DNA of 64,000 bases from Alphaproteobacteria bacterium (GCA_003139615.1 PLJH01000076.1:1-64000), one strand, 5' to 3'; positions 32,601-40,779 are shown, numbered from the stretch's first letter. Notes: a model not told the origin generated them from the sequence alone. Program-made: numbers and translations.

Positions 32601-33965
32601 ATGTCGGCAATCAAATCGTTCTTTGTAGCGCTCTGGACGCAGCTTCGGATTTTCATGTCCGGAATCGCAGGACTTGCACGGCTGATCGCGATGGCGATCG
32701 AAAGCCTCATCGGCAGCGGCGGGAGCATACGATCGCGGCTTACGGCACGCCTCACTTCGGCGGACGGGCAGCGCGCGATTTTCGATATCGCTCGCGCGTT
32801 CGCTCCGAATGTCGTGCTTTCGACAAAATTAATCGCCGCCTACGACAATAGCGGCACTGTCCTGGTGACGCGGTTCGACGATGTGAAAGACGTTCTGAGT
32901 CGAGACCAGGATTTCGAAGTCGTCTACGCTCCGCGCATGATGCAGATCACTGCCGGGCGAAACTTCTTTCTCGGCATGCAGGACACGCCGGACTATACGC
33001 GCGATACGACCAATATGCGCCTCGCAGTGCGCCGCGACGACGTTCTTACGATCGTGAAGCCGTTCGCCGCGAAAAGGGCTGCGGAACTTGTCGAAGCAAA
33101 GACCGGGCGGATCGATGTGCCGCAGGATCTGACTCTGCGCGTGCCGGCACAACTTCTCGGCGCCTATTTCGGAACGCCGGGCCCGTCCGAACGGCAGATG
33201 ATCGAATGGACCACGCTGATGTTCTGGTACCTCTTCATCGATCTCGGTGCCGACACGGAGCTCGATGCACGGGCTCTCGACGCCGCTGCGCAATGCCGGT
33301 CCTATCTCGATGCGGCGATACAGGATCGGAAGGCGCACCCCAGCTCGAATGACGATGTGCTCAATCGCTGCCTCGCGATGCAGCAGGCCGGGTTACCGGG
33401 TATGGACGATCTGGGAATTCGCGACAACCTCATCGGATTGATCATCGGCGCGATTCCAACAACGTCCAAGGCGGCCGTTCAAGCGCTGGATCAGCTGCTC
33501 GATCGTCCGGATGCGCTGGCCGGTGCCCAGGGCGCGGCGCAATCGGACGACGATGAATTATTTGCGCGCTATGCGTTCGAGGCGTTGCGGTTCAATCCGG
33601 TGAACCCCGTGATCTATCGACGTGCCACGCGCAAGACCGTAATTGCGCCGCATACCTTGCGATCCGTCGAAGTTCCGCAATCGAGCATGGTTCTTGCCGC
33701 AAATTTGTCGGCCATGTTCGACCGTCTAAAAATCGATGATCCCAATGGATTTCGAATTGATCGGCCGGCGGACAATTACATTCTTTGGGGTGACGGGCTT
33801 CATGCGTGTTTCGGCGCGCATATCAATCGCGCGCTTATTCCCGCCATCCTGAAGCCCCTGTTGCGGCAACGGAAGCTGCGTCGCGCCGCGGGTCCCGCCG
33901 GCCGGATCGATTCCGACAACACGCCGTTTCCGGTGCACATGTGGCTCGAATTCGAAGCGGTTTAG
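32601..33965 (+). CDS. Cytochrome P450 with an altered I-helix
   Basis: 454 residues. The heme loop ILWGDGLHACFG gives the thiolate ligand Cys403; the K-helix ExxR is FEALR (Glu327, Arg330). The I-helix segment reads IIGAIPTTS (281-289): where most monooxygenases have (A/G)GxD/ET, the acidic residue is Pro286. The N-terminal 40 residues are hydrophobic and amphipathic (FFVALWTQLRIFMSGIAGLA), suggesting membrane attachment. No ferredoxin or reductase gene is near. Loss of the acid residue plus the neighbouring DyP gene raises the chance of a peroxide-linked or isomerase/lyase-type reaction. Last gene of the operon, 54 bp after the DyP gene. Confidence 0.9.
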   Translation: MSAIKSFFVALWTQLRIFMSGIAGLARLIAMAIESLIGSGGSIRSRLTARLTSADGQRAIFDIARAFAPNVVLSTKLIAAYDNSGTVLVTRFDDVKDVLSRDQDFEVVYAPRMMQITAGRNFFLGMQDTPDYTRDTTNMRLAVRRDDVLTIVKPFAAKRAAELVEAKTGRIDVPQDLTLRVPAQLLGAYFGTPGPSERQMIEWTTLMFWYLFIDLGADTELDARALDAAAQCRSYLDAAIQDRKAHPSSNDDVLNRCLAMQQAGLPGMDDLGIRDNLIGLIIGAIPTTSKAAVQALDQLLDRPDALAGAQGAAQSDDDELFARYAFEALRFNPVNPVIYRRATRKTVIAPHTLRSVEVPQSSMVLAANLSAMFDRLKIDDPNGFRIDRPADNYILWGDGLHACFGAHINRALIPAILKPLLRQRKLRRAAGPAGRIDSDNTPFPVHMWLEFEAV

Positions 33966-34186
33966 AAGCGACAGCGGAACAGGCCCGCGGGCGAATGTCT
34001 TCGCGCCGATCTGTGGGGAGACTATGGTCGCCGAACCGCGGACTCTCGATGGGAAGCGGTGCCATCGGTGCCCAGTGCCCATCGCGCGCGAATTGCAATA
34101 GGATTGCAACGCGACTGCACCGAACTCGAGGGTGATCTATGCGCGACTGGAAGGGCACCAGCCGGACCTCTGAGCGTTTGAGCTAA

Positions 34187-34540
34187 GGCGTCTTCGGAAT
34201 GGACAGGACGCCGCGATGGGCAGGCTGGCTCACGGCGAGCGACGCTGTCACGGGTGCGCAGAGATGGCAATTCAAAGCGCTCGCGCCCGTCCTGGGTGGC
34301 GTCACGCCGACGAAGGGCGGCATCGTTCTGTTCGGAGATATCAGCGGGAATTTCTATGCCTTCGATTCCGCGACAGGAAAGCAACTCTGGACAAGCAATC
34401 TTGGCGGCGCCGTTGCCGGCGGAGTCATCACCTACGACACGGGCAAAGGACAGAAGGTCGCCGTTGCCGCCGGTATGACATCGCCCATCTGGCCGACGGC
34501 GCCAGTGACGGCCAAGATCGTCGTGCTTGGAATCAAGTAG
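34187..34540 (+). pseudogene. C-terminal remnant of a PQQ-dependent dehydrogenase
   Basis: An open frame of ~118 codons preceded by an in-frame TAA (34184-34186) encodes only the last blades of a PQQ-type beta-propeller: GWLTASDAVTGAQRW, GGIVLFGDISGNFYAFDSAT and GKQLWTSNLGGAVAGGVI, ending SPIWPTAPVTAKIVVLGIK. Intact enzymes have ~550-700 residues and a signal peptide; both are missing, and the preceding 33966-34186 stretch shows no matching sequence in any frame that I can see. It is therefore a 5'-deleted relic. The first Met in frame (34199) lacks a ribosome site. Confidence 0.75.
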
Positions 34541-34621
34541 GCGCAGCCCCATCTTTGGGGCACCTCTTCGAATATGTTAGAAAGAGGATTGCCGTTTGGC
34601 ACTATTTCCGCGGAGACCAAT

Positions 34622-35020
34622 ATGTCCGACAAGATCAAAAAGACCGACGAAGAGTGGCGCAGCCAATTGACGCCGACGCAGTTTGCCGTGACGCGGGAGA
34701 AGGCGACCGAGCGGCCCCATACCGGCGAATACGACAAAGTGACGACACCGGGCACCTATCGCTGCATCTGCTGCGGCGAAACGCTGTTCGAATCCGATCA
34801 GAAGTTCGACGCGGGTTGCGGCTGGCCGAGTTTCTCGAAGCCGGCCGTCGCCGGGAACGTCGCCGAAGAATCCGATCGCAGCCACGGCATGGTGCGTACG
34901 GAAGTGATGTGCGCCAAATGCGACGCGCATCTGGGTCATGTGTTCGACGACGGCCCCGGACCGACGGGACTGCGCTATTGCATCAATTCGGCGTCTTTGA
35001 AGCTCGATCCAAAGAAATAG
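34622..35020 (+). CDS. msrB: Peptide-methionine (R)-S-oxide reductase
   Basis: 132 residues. Reduces Met-R-sulfoxide in oxidised proteins. Zinc site: Cys48/Cys51 in [11 protein letters not shown] and Cys97/Cys100 in [13 protein letters not shown]. Catalytic Cys120 is in [21 protein letters not shown] is the substrate pocket segment. ATG at 34622 chosen over 34574 because the family starts near residue [16 protein letters not shown]. No signal peptide, so cytoplasmic. The stop region is repeated three times downstream (35011-35051). Confidence 0.96.
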   Translation: MSDKIKKTDEEWRSQLTPTQFAVTREKATERPHTGEYDKVTTPGTYRCICCGETLFESDQKFDAGCGWPSFSKPAVAGNVAEESDRSHGMVRTEVMCAKCDAHLGHVFDDGPGPTGLRYCINSASLKLDPKK

Positions 35021-35051
35021 GCCCGAAGAAATAGGCCTAAAGAAATAGGTC
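35011..35051 (+). repeat. Short tandem repeat over the msrB stop codon
   Basis: Three copies of a unit containing AAGAAATAGG followed by CC, CC and TC occur at 35011-35025, 35026-35038 and 35039-35051. Each copy recreates the Lys-Lys-stop end of msrB, as expected from local slippage duplication. Confidence 0.7.
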
Positions 35052-35124
35052 AGGCCGCAATTTCTGTCAGGTGAAGATGCTATCGGGATGCTTTGCTCTC
35101 CGCGTCTGAAAACCGGAGTTTGAT

Positions 35125-35958
35125 ATGCAGCTTGCAACCAAGGCCGTCTGGGTCATCGAGCGAAACCTGAACGGCGATCTTACGTTGAGCGGAATCGCCA
35201 GATCGTGTCAGGTTTCGTCGTTCCATCTTGCGCACGCTTTCGGTGCGGCCACCGGCCAACCGGTCATGAGTTATGTCCGCGGCCGGCGCTTGAGCGAAGC
35301 CGCGCGCAAGCTGGCGGATGATGCGCCGGACATTCTCGCGCTTGCGCTCGAGTCCGGTTACGCGTCGCATGAAGCGTTCACGCGCGCATTCAGGGAGCAG
35401 TTCGGCGCGACACCGGAGACGGTGAAACGCAACCATTCCACGGCATCGCTCGTGCTGGTGTCGCCGTTGGAACTGCCGGAAGGAACGCCCACGAAGCTGG
35501 ACGATCCGGAGATCGTCAAGAGCGATGCCATGTCGGTGGTGGGATTGGCGGAACGCCACGCCTTCGACGCGCCGTACAAAATTCCCGCGCAATGGCAGCG
35601 CTTCATGGGTGTGTACGGCCTGATCGAACGGAAGGTTGCCGAAATACCGGTCGGCGTGAGTTGCAATCTCGATGACGATGGCACATTCGACTATGTGTGC
35701 GGCGTGGAAGTCGCGCGCGGCAGTGAGGCGCCGAAAGGCTTGCAGAAAATCGCGATCCCCGCGCAGACCTATGCCGTGTTCCAGCATCTCACTCACATTG
35801 CGGGAATTGGGAACACCTATCTCGCGATCTGGAACTCCTGGCTCACTGATCACAACCGCACGATGGCCGACGGCCCCAGCATCGAACGCCACAAGAAAAC
35901 GTTCGATCCGCGCACCGGCGAGGGGGGCGTGGAAATCTGGATACCGCTGGCGGAGTGA
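35125..35958 (+). CDS. AraC-family regulator with C-terminal GyrI-like ligand domain
   Basis: 277 residues. The N-terminal ~100 residues are a double helix-turn-helix (LTLSGIARSCQVSSFHLAHA and ILALALESGYASHEAFTRAF, then REQFGATPETVKR). The C-terminal domain (MSVVGLAERHAFDAPYKIPA and FDYVCGVEVARG, ending GEGGVEIWIPL) matches the GyrI/Rob effector-binding fold for small hydrophobic ligands. This HTH-first, GyrI-second order is that of Rob-like activators. It converges with the enoyl-CoA hydratase gene (1 bp apart). Targets unknown. Confidence 0.92.
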   Translation: MQLATKAVWVIERNLNGDLTLSGIARSCQVSSFHLAHAFGAATGQPVMSYVRGRRLSEAARKLADDAPDILALALESGYASHEAFTRAFREQFGATPETVKRNHSTASLVLVSPLELPEGTPTKLDDPEIVKSDAMSVVGLAERHAFDAPYKIPAQWQRFMGVYGLIERKVAEIPVGVSCNLDDDGTFDYVCGVEVARGSEAPKGLQKIAIPAQTYAVFQHLTHIAGIGNTYLAIWNSWLTDHNRTMADGPSIERHKKTFDPRTGEGGVEIWIPLAE

Positions 35959-36747
35959 TTACGTTCCCGTGAAATTGCCTGCGCGGCGTTCGGCGACGGC
36001 CCGGACGCCTTCGGCGAAATCGGCCGTCTTGCGAAGGATCGCTTGTTCGGCGAATTCGTGATCGGTCTGCGATTTCACTTTGGCCGCGAGATCGCGACGC
36101 ATGGTGGCGCGTGTCGCCTGGACGGCAAGGGGCGCGTTCTCCGCGATCTCGCGCGCGAGTTTCAGCGCGGCATCGCGAAGCTGATCGAGCGGCGCGATCT
36201 CGTCGACCAGGCCCCAGGCGAGCGCTTCATCGGCCTTGATTCTGCGGCCTGTCAGGCACATCAGCGCGGCGCGCTGCTCGCCGATGAGACGCGGAAGCGT
36301 GTGCGTGATAGCGAAGCCCGGATGGAATCCGAGCTTCACGAAATTGGCCGTGAAGCGCGCTTCGGGGGCGGCCACACGAAAGTCCGCCACCAGCGCGAGG
36401 CCGAGACCGGCGCCGACCGCTGCACCCTGGACAGCGGCCACGATCGGTTTCTTCACGGAAAACAGCCGTACCGCCTCGATATAGAGCCCGCTGATGCCGG
36501 TGCCGCCTTCCGCATGCGCGATACCGGTAGGAGCCACCAGATCTGCGCCGGCGCAAAAGCTCTTGCCGGCCGTCGCGAGCACGGTTGCGCGCAAATCGCG
36601 TTCCGCATCGACGATGGCGAGCGCGTTGGCGAGATTGTGCATCAACTCGACCGTGACGTGATTGTGAGGCGGCCGGTCGATCTCGATCAGCGCCACATGT
36701 CCGTCGCGATGCAGCGACACCTCACCGAATTTGCTGTCCGTCGTCAT
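35959..36747 (-). CDS. Enoyl-CoA hydratase/isomerase family protein
   Basis: 262 residues from the ATG at 36747. Crotonase fold: oxyanion-hole segment SFCAGADLVAPTG, then VAAVQGAAVGAGLGLALVAD with the second oxyanion Gly. The glutamates of classical hydratases are replaced in part (FVKLGFHPGF rather than a Glu pair), so substrate and reaction may differ from bulk fatty acids. The ATGA overlap (36744-36747) with the upstream acyl-CoA dehydrogenase shows the two act in one pathway: dehydrogenation followed by hydration. Confidence 0.9.
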   Translation of the reverse strand: MTTDSKFGEVSLHRDGHVALIEIDRPPHNHVTVELMHNLANALAIVDAERDLRATVLATAGKSFCAGADLVAPTGIAHAEGGTGISGLYIEAVRLFSVKKPIVAAVQGAAVGAGLGLALVADFRVAAPEARFTANFVKLGFHPGFAITHTLPRLIGEQRAALMCLTGRRIKADEALAWGLVDEIAPLDQLRDAALKLAREIAENAPLAVQATRATMRRDLAAKVKSQTDHEFAEQAILRKTADFAEGVRAVAERRAGNFTGT

Positions 36748-37910
36748 CTCTTTGCTCCCAGAAGGTTTCGCGCCACGACCCATTTGTGCACTTCAGTCGG
36801 GCCGTCATAGATGCGCATGGTGCGGATTTTCGACGCCATCAGCTGAAGCGGCAATTCCTTCGTCATGCCCATCGCGCCATACATCTGCATCGCGTGATCG
36901 ATCACTTCCCAGGCCATTTCCGTGGCGTACGCCTTGATCATCGAGATTTCGAGGCGCACGTCGCGGCCCGTGTCGAGCTTCCAGGCGCAATCGTAAGTCA
37001 TCAGCCGCGTCGCATGGATTTTCGTAGCGGCATCCGCCACCCACCATTGCATCGCCTGGCGCTCGGCGAGCGGATGGCCAAACGTCACGCGGAGCGGCGC
37101 ATATTCGCACATCATGTCGAGCGCACGCTGCGCCATGCCGATGGACCATGCCGCCATCTCCAGCCGGCGTGTGCCGAGACGAAGCTGCATCGGCGCGAAG
37201 CCCTGGCCTTCCGTGCCAAGCAGCTTCCAGCCTTCCACTTTGCAATCTTCAAATGCGATCTCGTAGGTATATGCGCCGCCGATCATGGGGATGCGGCGCA
37301 GCACGTTGAAGCCGGGCGTGCCTTTGTCGACAAGGAATGCGGAAATGCCGCCGCGCGCGCGTTTCTCCTTGTCGGTGATCGCCATCAGGATCGTGAAGTC
37401 CGCATGGTCCGCGCGGCTGATCCATATCTTGCGACCGTTGATGATCCAGTCATCGCCCGCGCGTTCGGCGTGCGTCGTCATCGCGGCGGGATCGGAACCT
37501 GCACCCGGCTCGGAGATTCCTATGGCCGACACCGTTTCGCCGCGCACGTAAGGCGCGAGATAGGCTTCGCGCTGGCGCGGCGTAACGGTCGCCATCAGCA
37601 TGCGCAGATTGGGCGAGTCGGGCGGCAACGTGTAAGGCGTGATCGTGCGGCCAAGTTCCTCGTTGACGCCGATCAGCGCAACAGCGGGCAGATCCGAACC
37701 GCCGATATCCGCCGGCGCGTCGAGCCCCCACAGACCGAGCTTCCGCGAAATGTCGTCGATACGTTTGTGCTCGGCCGGCGCCAGGAACATGCCCTGGCCG
37801 GCAGCTTCGCGCGCAAGCACACCCGCTTCGAGCGGCATCAACTCGTCGGTGACAAAGCGGTGCACCAGATCCTTCAGCATCCGGTGTTCTTCGGCGAGTT
37901 CGAATTCCAT
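36744..37910 (-). CDS. Acyl-CoA dehydrogenase
   Basis: 388 residues from the ATG at 37910 (MEFELAEEHRMLKDLVHRFV). ACAD motifs: AIGISEPGAGSDPAAMTTHA for FAD/acyl binding, INGRKIWISRADHADF, RVTFGHPLAERQAMQWWVAD, and the C-terminal MQMYGAMGMTKELPLQLMA and RIYDGPTEVHKWVVARNLLG, where the YDGPTE arrangement puts Asp at the usual catalytic Glu site and is typical of a FadE/ACAD-10/11-like subgroup. Four-base overlap with the enoyl-CoA hydratase. The 288-bp region before it is AT-rich near 38100-38160 and contains a TTCCAAC/GTTGGAA inverted repeat (38041-38060). Confidence 0.93.
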   Translation of the reverse strand: MEFELAEEHRMLKDLVHRFVTDELMPLEAGVLAREAAGQGMFLAPAEHKRIDDISRKLGLWGLDAPADIGGSDLPAVALIGVNEELGRTITPYTLPPDSPNLRMLMATVTPRQREAYLAPYVRGETVSAIGISEPGAGSDPAAMTTHAERAGDDWIINGRKIWISRADHADFTILMAITDKEKRARGGISAFLVDKGTPGFNVLRRIPMIGGAYTYEIAFEDCKVEGWKLLGTEGQGFAPMQLRLGTRRLEMAAWSIGMAQRALDMMCEYAPLRVTFGHPLAERQAMQWWVADAATKIHATRLMTYDCAWKLDTGRDVRLEISMIKAYATEMAWEVIDHAMQMYGAMGMTKELPLQLMASKIRTMRIYDGPTEVHKWVVARNLLGAKR

Positions 37911-38040
37911 GGTCCTCACGCTTTTCGCTATTGCGTCGCATTGAATCCGGCGCGGCCGCGCTCTTGGGCGCTTCGCGGAACCTACAAAGCGCAGCCGGCC
38001 GGTCGCGCGCAACCTCGCTCACGCAGAATCCTCCAGGATG

Positions 38041-38060
38041 TTCCAACAGAGCCGTTGGAA
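38041..38060. promoter_or_regulatory. Inverted repeat in the divergent ACAD/HTH promoter region
   Basis: TTCCAAC (38041-38047) and GTTGGAA (38054-38060) form a perfect 7-bp dyad with a 6-bp centre. A second dyad, CATATT/AATATG (38133-38158), lies in AT-rich DNA close to the start of the HTH gene. Either could be a regulator site; I cannot tell for which protein. Confidence 0.35.
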
Positions 38061-38198
38061 GCTGCTTCCGCACAGTCCGGCCAAGTCCTTCGCTTGGAAG
38101 CAAAACTTCTATATAACGCTCTATTTTCCAAACATATTGACATATATAGGATAATATGAGGTACATTAGGCAGAAATCGAGGTCGTTTGAGGCGTGTC

Positions 38199-38636
38199 AT
38201 GTCGCAGGAGCTTTATTCGGTCGAGCAGGTTGCCGAGCATCTCGGCCTGCATGTGCGGACGGTGCGGAATTATGTGCGCGACGGGCGGCTCAAGGCCGTC
38301 CGCATCGGCAAGCAATACAGAATCGCGCGCGATGCGATCGAGGCACTGACCGGCCGACCGATGGAGGCGCCGGCGCGAGACACGGTCCGCCGTCATCGCC
38401 ACATCGATGTGTCGAGCATCGTCGAGATCGACGCGATCGATCCCGATTCTGTGACCCGCGTGACGACGTTCCTGATGGCCGCCGCAAACGGCCGCCGCGA
38501 TGGCGACGAGAAATTGCGTATCGAGACGATTCACGATCCGGAGCGCGCGCGACTGAAGATCATCATCGTGGGCGGATGTGAGGCGAGCGCGTCGTTGCTC
38601 AAGGTCGTCGGCGCAATTGTCGAGGCGGGATCATGA
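38199..38636 (+). CDS. Excisionase/MerR-type HTH DNA-binding protein
   Basis: 145 residues from the ATG at 38199. The N-terminal 50 residues are an excisionase-type winged helix (YSVEQVAEHLGLHVRTVRNY then VRDGRLKAVRIGKQYRIARD). The rest (VSSIVEIDAIDPDSVTRVTT and LKIIIVGGCEASASLLKVVG) looks like a small alpha-beta ligand-sensing or dimerisation domain. Its stop overlaps the alpha/beta hydrolase start by 4 nt. No phage genes nearby, so it is a transcription regulator rather than a recombination factor, perhaps for the hydrolase or the divergent ACAD. Confidence 0.85.
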   Translation: MSQELYSVEQVAEHLGLHVRTVRNYVRDGRLKAVRIGKQYRIARDAIEALTGRPMEAPARDTVRRHRHIDVSSIVEIDAIDPDSVTRVTTFLMAAANGRRDGDEKLRIETIHDPERARLKIIIVGGCEASASLLKVVGAIVEAGS

Positions 38637-39484
38637 GCGCGATCTACAAATCCGAAGCGGGTAGGCTCGCCGTCGAAGCGCACTATCGTGAATTCCTGAG
38701 CCGGTGGCCTGTGTCAAGCACGCAGTTCAGCGTGAAGACGCGCGAAGGCGATACCTTTATCGTCGCGTGCGGTCCCGAAACGGCGCCCCCTCTGCTGCTG
38801 TTTCATGGCTCGGGGGCCAATTCGACGGCGTGGCTGGCAGATATCGCAGCGTTGTTCGCGCATTTCCGTGTCTACGCCGTCGACATGATCGGCGAGCCTG
38901 GCCTGAGCGCGCCGTCGCGGCCGCCGCTCGCGTCGGATGCCTATGCGCTGTGGCTCGACGATGTGATGGCGGCGCTGTCGCTCACGCGCGTATCGATCGT
39001 GGGTGTGTCGCTCGGCGGCTGGCTCGCGCTCGATTATGCGACGCGGCGGCCGAAGTGGGTGAAAAAACTCGCGCTGATGTGCCCGGCCGGCGTTGGCCGC
39101 CAAAAGAATTTCCTGATCAAGGCGCTACCATTGATGCTGCTGGGTTCCTGGGGCCATCGCAAAGTGCGCGAAATGGTGTTCGGCCGCGCGTCTGCGCAGA
39201 TCACACCAGGCCAGGCGCAAATGCGTGACTTCATGGTCCTGATCTTCAAGCACTTTCGTCCGCGAATGGTGAAGATCCCGATCTTCAGTGACGAAACGTT
39301 GCAGCGGCTGACAATGCCGGTGCTCGCAATCGTTGGCGGTAAGGACGTGATGCTGGATTCCGAAGGAACGTGCAATCGACTCGCGCGCGTCGTCCCGCAC
39401 GCCGACATACGATTCCTGCCCGACGCGCGGCATTACATTCCCGGGCAGACGGAAACGACCCTGGAATTCCTTCGCGCTTCTTAG
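38633..39484 (+). CDS. Alpha/beta hydrolase
   Basis: 283 residues. Alpha/beta hydrolase fold with oxyanion loop LLLFHGSGANSTAWLADIAA, nucleophile elbow GVSLGG (Ser), acid near GGKDVML and the C-terminal His in DARHYIPGQTE. Typical of carboxylesterase/carbon-carbon bond hydrolases of 270-290 residues. No signal peptide. Coupled to the HTH regulator; ends 4 bp inside the convergent epoxide-hydrolase-like gene. Substrate unknown. Confidence 0.9.
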   Translation: MSAIYKSEAGRLAVEAHYREFLSRWPVSSTQFSVKTREGDTFIVACGPETAPPLLLFHGSGANSTAWLADIAALFAHFRVYAVDMIGEPGLSAPSRPPLASDAYALWLDDVMAALSLTRVSIVGVSLGGWLALDYATRRPKWVKKLALMCPAGVGRQKNFLIKALPLMLLGSWGHRKVREMVFGRASAQITPGQAQMRDFMVLIFKHFRPRMVKIPIFSDETLQRLTMPVLAIVGGKDVMLDSEGTCNRLARVVPHADIRFLPDARHYIPGQTETTLEFLRAS

Positions 39485-40446
39485 AGTGCCGCAAGCCAGG
39501 GCAACAGAAGCGCATTTACGTCTTTGGCGCGTTCCTGTTGCGTCCAGTGCCCGCAACCATCCAGCACATGCGCGCCGCGCAGGTCGGTGACGTGATTACG
39601 CATGGTCGCAATCGGATCGCCGCGGCCCAGCATGTTGAAAGCCGGATCGCGCGTGCCGGACATGAATAAGGCGGGTTGCGCAATTTTGCGGTCGGCAAAG
39701 CCGCGCAGGAATTCGAAGTCGCGCGTGTGGTTACGATAACGGTTGATCGGTCCGCGAAAACCCGAGCGTTCGAATTCGCCGACGTAATAATCAAGATCGG
39801 CTTGTGTCAGCCATCCGGGAAACGGATCGGGATCGACGAGGCCGTCGAGCAGCTTTTCGCCGACCTTCTTGTTTGCGGGCCACGCTCCGTCCGGCGCATC
39901 GCCGCAAATCGCAAAGTAGAATTTGCGCAGGAAATCGCGCGGGTTCGCCTCGGCCTCGGCTTCCGCCACGCCTTCGTCCTGGAAATGGACCTGATAGAAA
40001 AAGAGCCCGCGTTTGGTGAAGATGTCGTTCGCCACATCGATGAAGGAGCGCGTGCCTATGCCGAGATACGGCACCGACAGTGCACACACTGCGCGCACGC
40101 GATCCGGTCGCACGAGCGCGGTGTTCCAGACGATGGGCGCACCCCAATCGTGGCCGATCAGAATGGCGCGACCGTCCGGGCTCAGTGCTTCGGCGACGCC
40201 GATCACATCGGCAATCATTCGCTCCATTGCATAGGCTTCGATCGGATAGGGTTTGTCCGAACCGCCATAGCCGCGCACATCGATGGCGCACGCCGTGAAT
40301 CCCGCCTTCGCGATCGGCCCGATCTGATGCCGCCAGGAATACCAGGACTCCGGAAAACCGTGGACCATGATCACCAGTGGTCCGCTGCCCTCGACGGCGA
40401 CGCGTAGCTTTACATCGGGCAGTTGGATGAATCGGAATTCCGGCAC
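39481..40446 (-). CDS. Epoxide-hydrolase-like alpha/beta hydrolase
   Basis: 321 residues from GTG at 40446 (VPEFRFIQLPDVKLRVAVEG), preceded by an AAAGGA ribosome site; the longer upstream frame has no family similarity. The oxyanion motif HGFPESWYSWRHQI and nucleophile GHDWGAP (Asp, not Ser) are the marks of soluble epoxide hydrolases, which open epoxides through an alkyl-enzyme intermediate. The general-base His is in DGCGHWTQQERAKDV. A cap domain lies at ~residues 135-230. Substrate unknown; xenobiotic or fatty-acid epoxide possible. Confidence 0.9.
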   Translation of the reverse strand: MPEFRFIQLPDVKLRVAVEGSGPLVIMVHGFPESWYSWRHQIGPIAKAGFTACAIDVRGYGGSDKPYPIEAYAMERMIADVIGVAEALSPDGRAILIGHDWGAPIVWNTALVRPDRVRAVCALSVPYLGIGTRSFIDVANDIFTKRGLFFYQVHFQDEGVAEAEAEANPRDFLRKFYFAICGDAPDGAWPANKKVGEKLLDGLVDPDPFPGWLTQADLDYYVGEFERSGFRGPINRYRNHTRDFEFLRGFADRKIAQPALFMSGTRDPAFNMLGRGDPIATMRNHVTDLRGAHVLDGCGHWTQQERAKDVNALLLPWLAAL

Positions 40447-40540
40447 GTCCGGCGTCCTTTTGTTGCCGGAGCCTAGCGCGGCACTTGCGTTTGCGGAAGC
40501 CGTGCTATGCTGAACGGCTCCCGTTCCTTCCGGAGGATAT

Positions 40541-40774
40541 GTGAAAACCGTTCGAAAGAAGAAAACTCGCGCAACACAGTCTGCAAAGAAACCAAAGGCG
40601 AAAAAATCGCGGATGCGGACTTCGGCGGCAAAAAAGTTATCTGCTACCCTCCTGGACGCACAGCTCGACCGCGAACTTGAAGGCACGTTTCCGGCCAGTG
40701 ATCCGCTGGAATTGACGGAGCCGGGCGGTGCCAGAAAGCCCTTGCCCCGGAAGAAGACGCGTCGCCGCTCTTGA
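40541..40774 (+). CDS. Small Lys/Arg-rich protein with FPASDP motif
   Basis: 77 residues from GTG at 40541 with a strong GGAGGATAT ribosome site. Two parts: a very basic N-terminal half (MKTVRKKKTRATQSAKKPKA and KKSRMRTSAAKK) and a C-terminal acidic-then-basic tail around LDRELEGTFPASDPLELTEP, ending RKKTRRRS. ExFPASDP is a recurrent motif of short alphaproteobacterial proteins of unknown function. Composition suggests nucleic-acid binding. Divergent from the epoxide-hydrolase-like gene. Confidence 0.65.
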   Translation: MKTVRKKKTRATQSAKKPKAKKSRMRTSAAKKLSATLLDAQLDRELEGTFPASDPLELTEPGGARKPLPRKKTRRRS

Positions 40775-40779
40775 GCGGC

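Noticed and set aside
34199-34540. 113-codon frame as an intact PQQ-repeat protein
   Set aside because: No ribosome site or signal peptide; an in-frame stop lies just upstream; only C-terminal blades of a much longer enzyme are present.
38199-38636. Phage excisionase marking a prophage edge
   Set aside because: No integrase, att-like repeat or phage gene nearby; the HTH is fused to a small sensor-like domain and coupled to a hydrolase gene.
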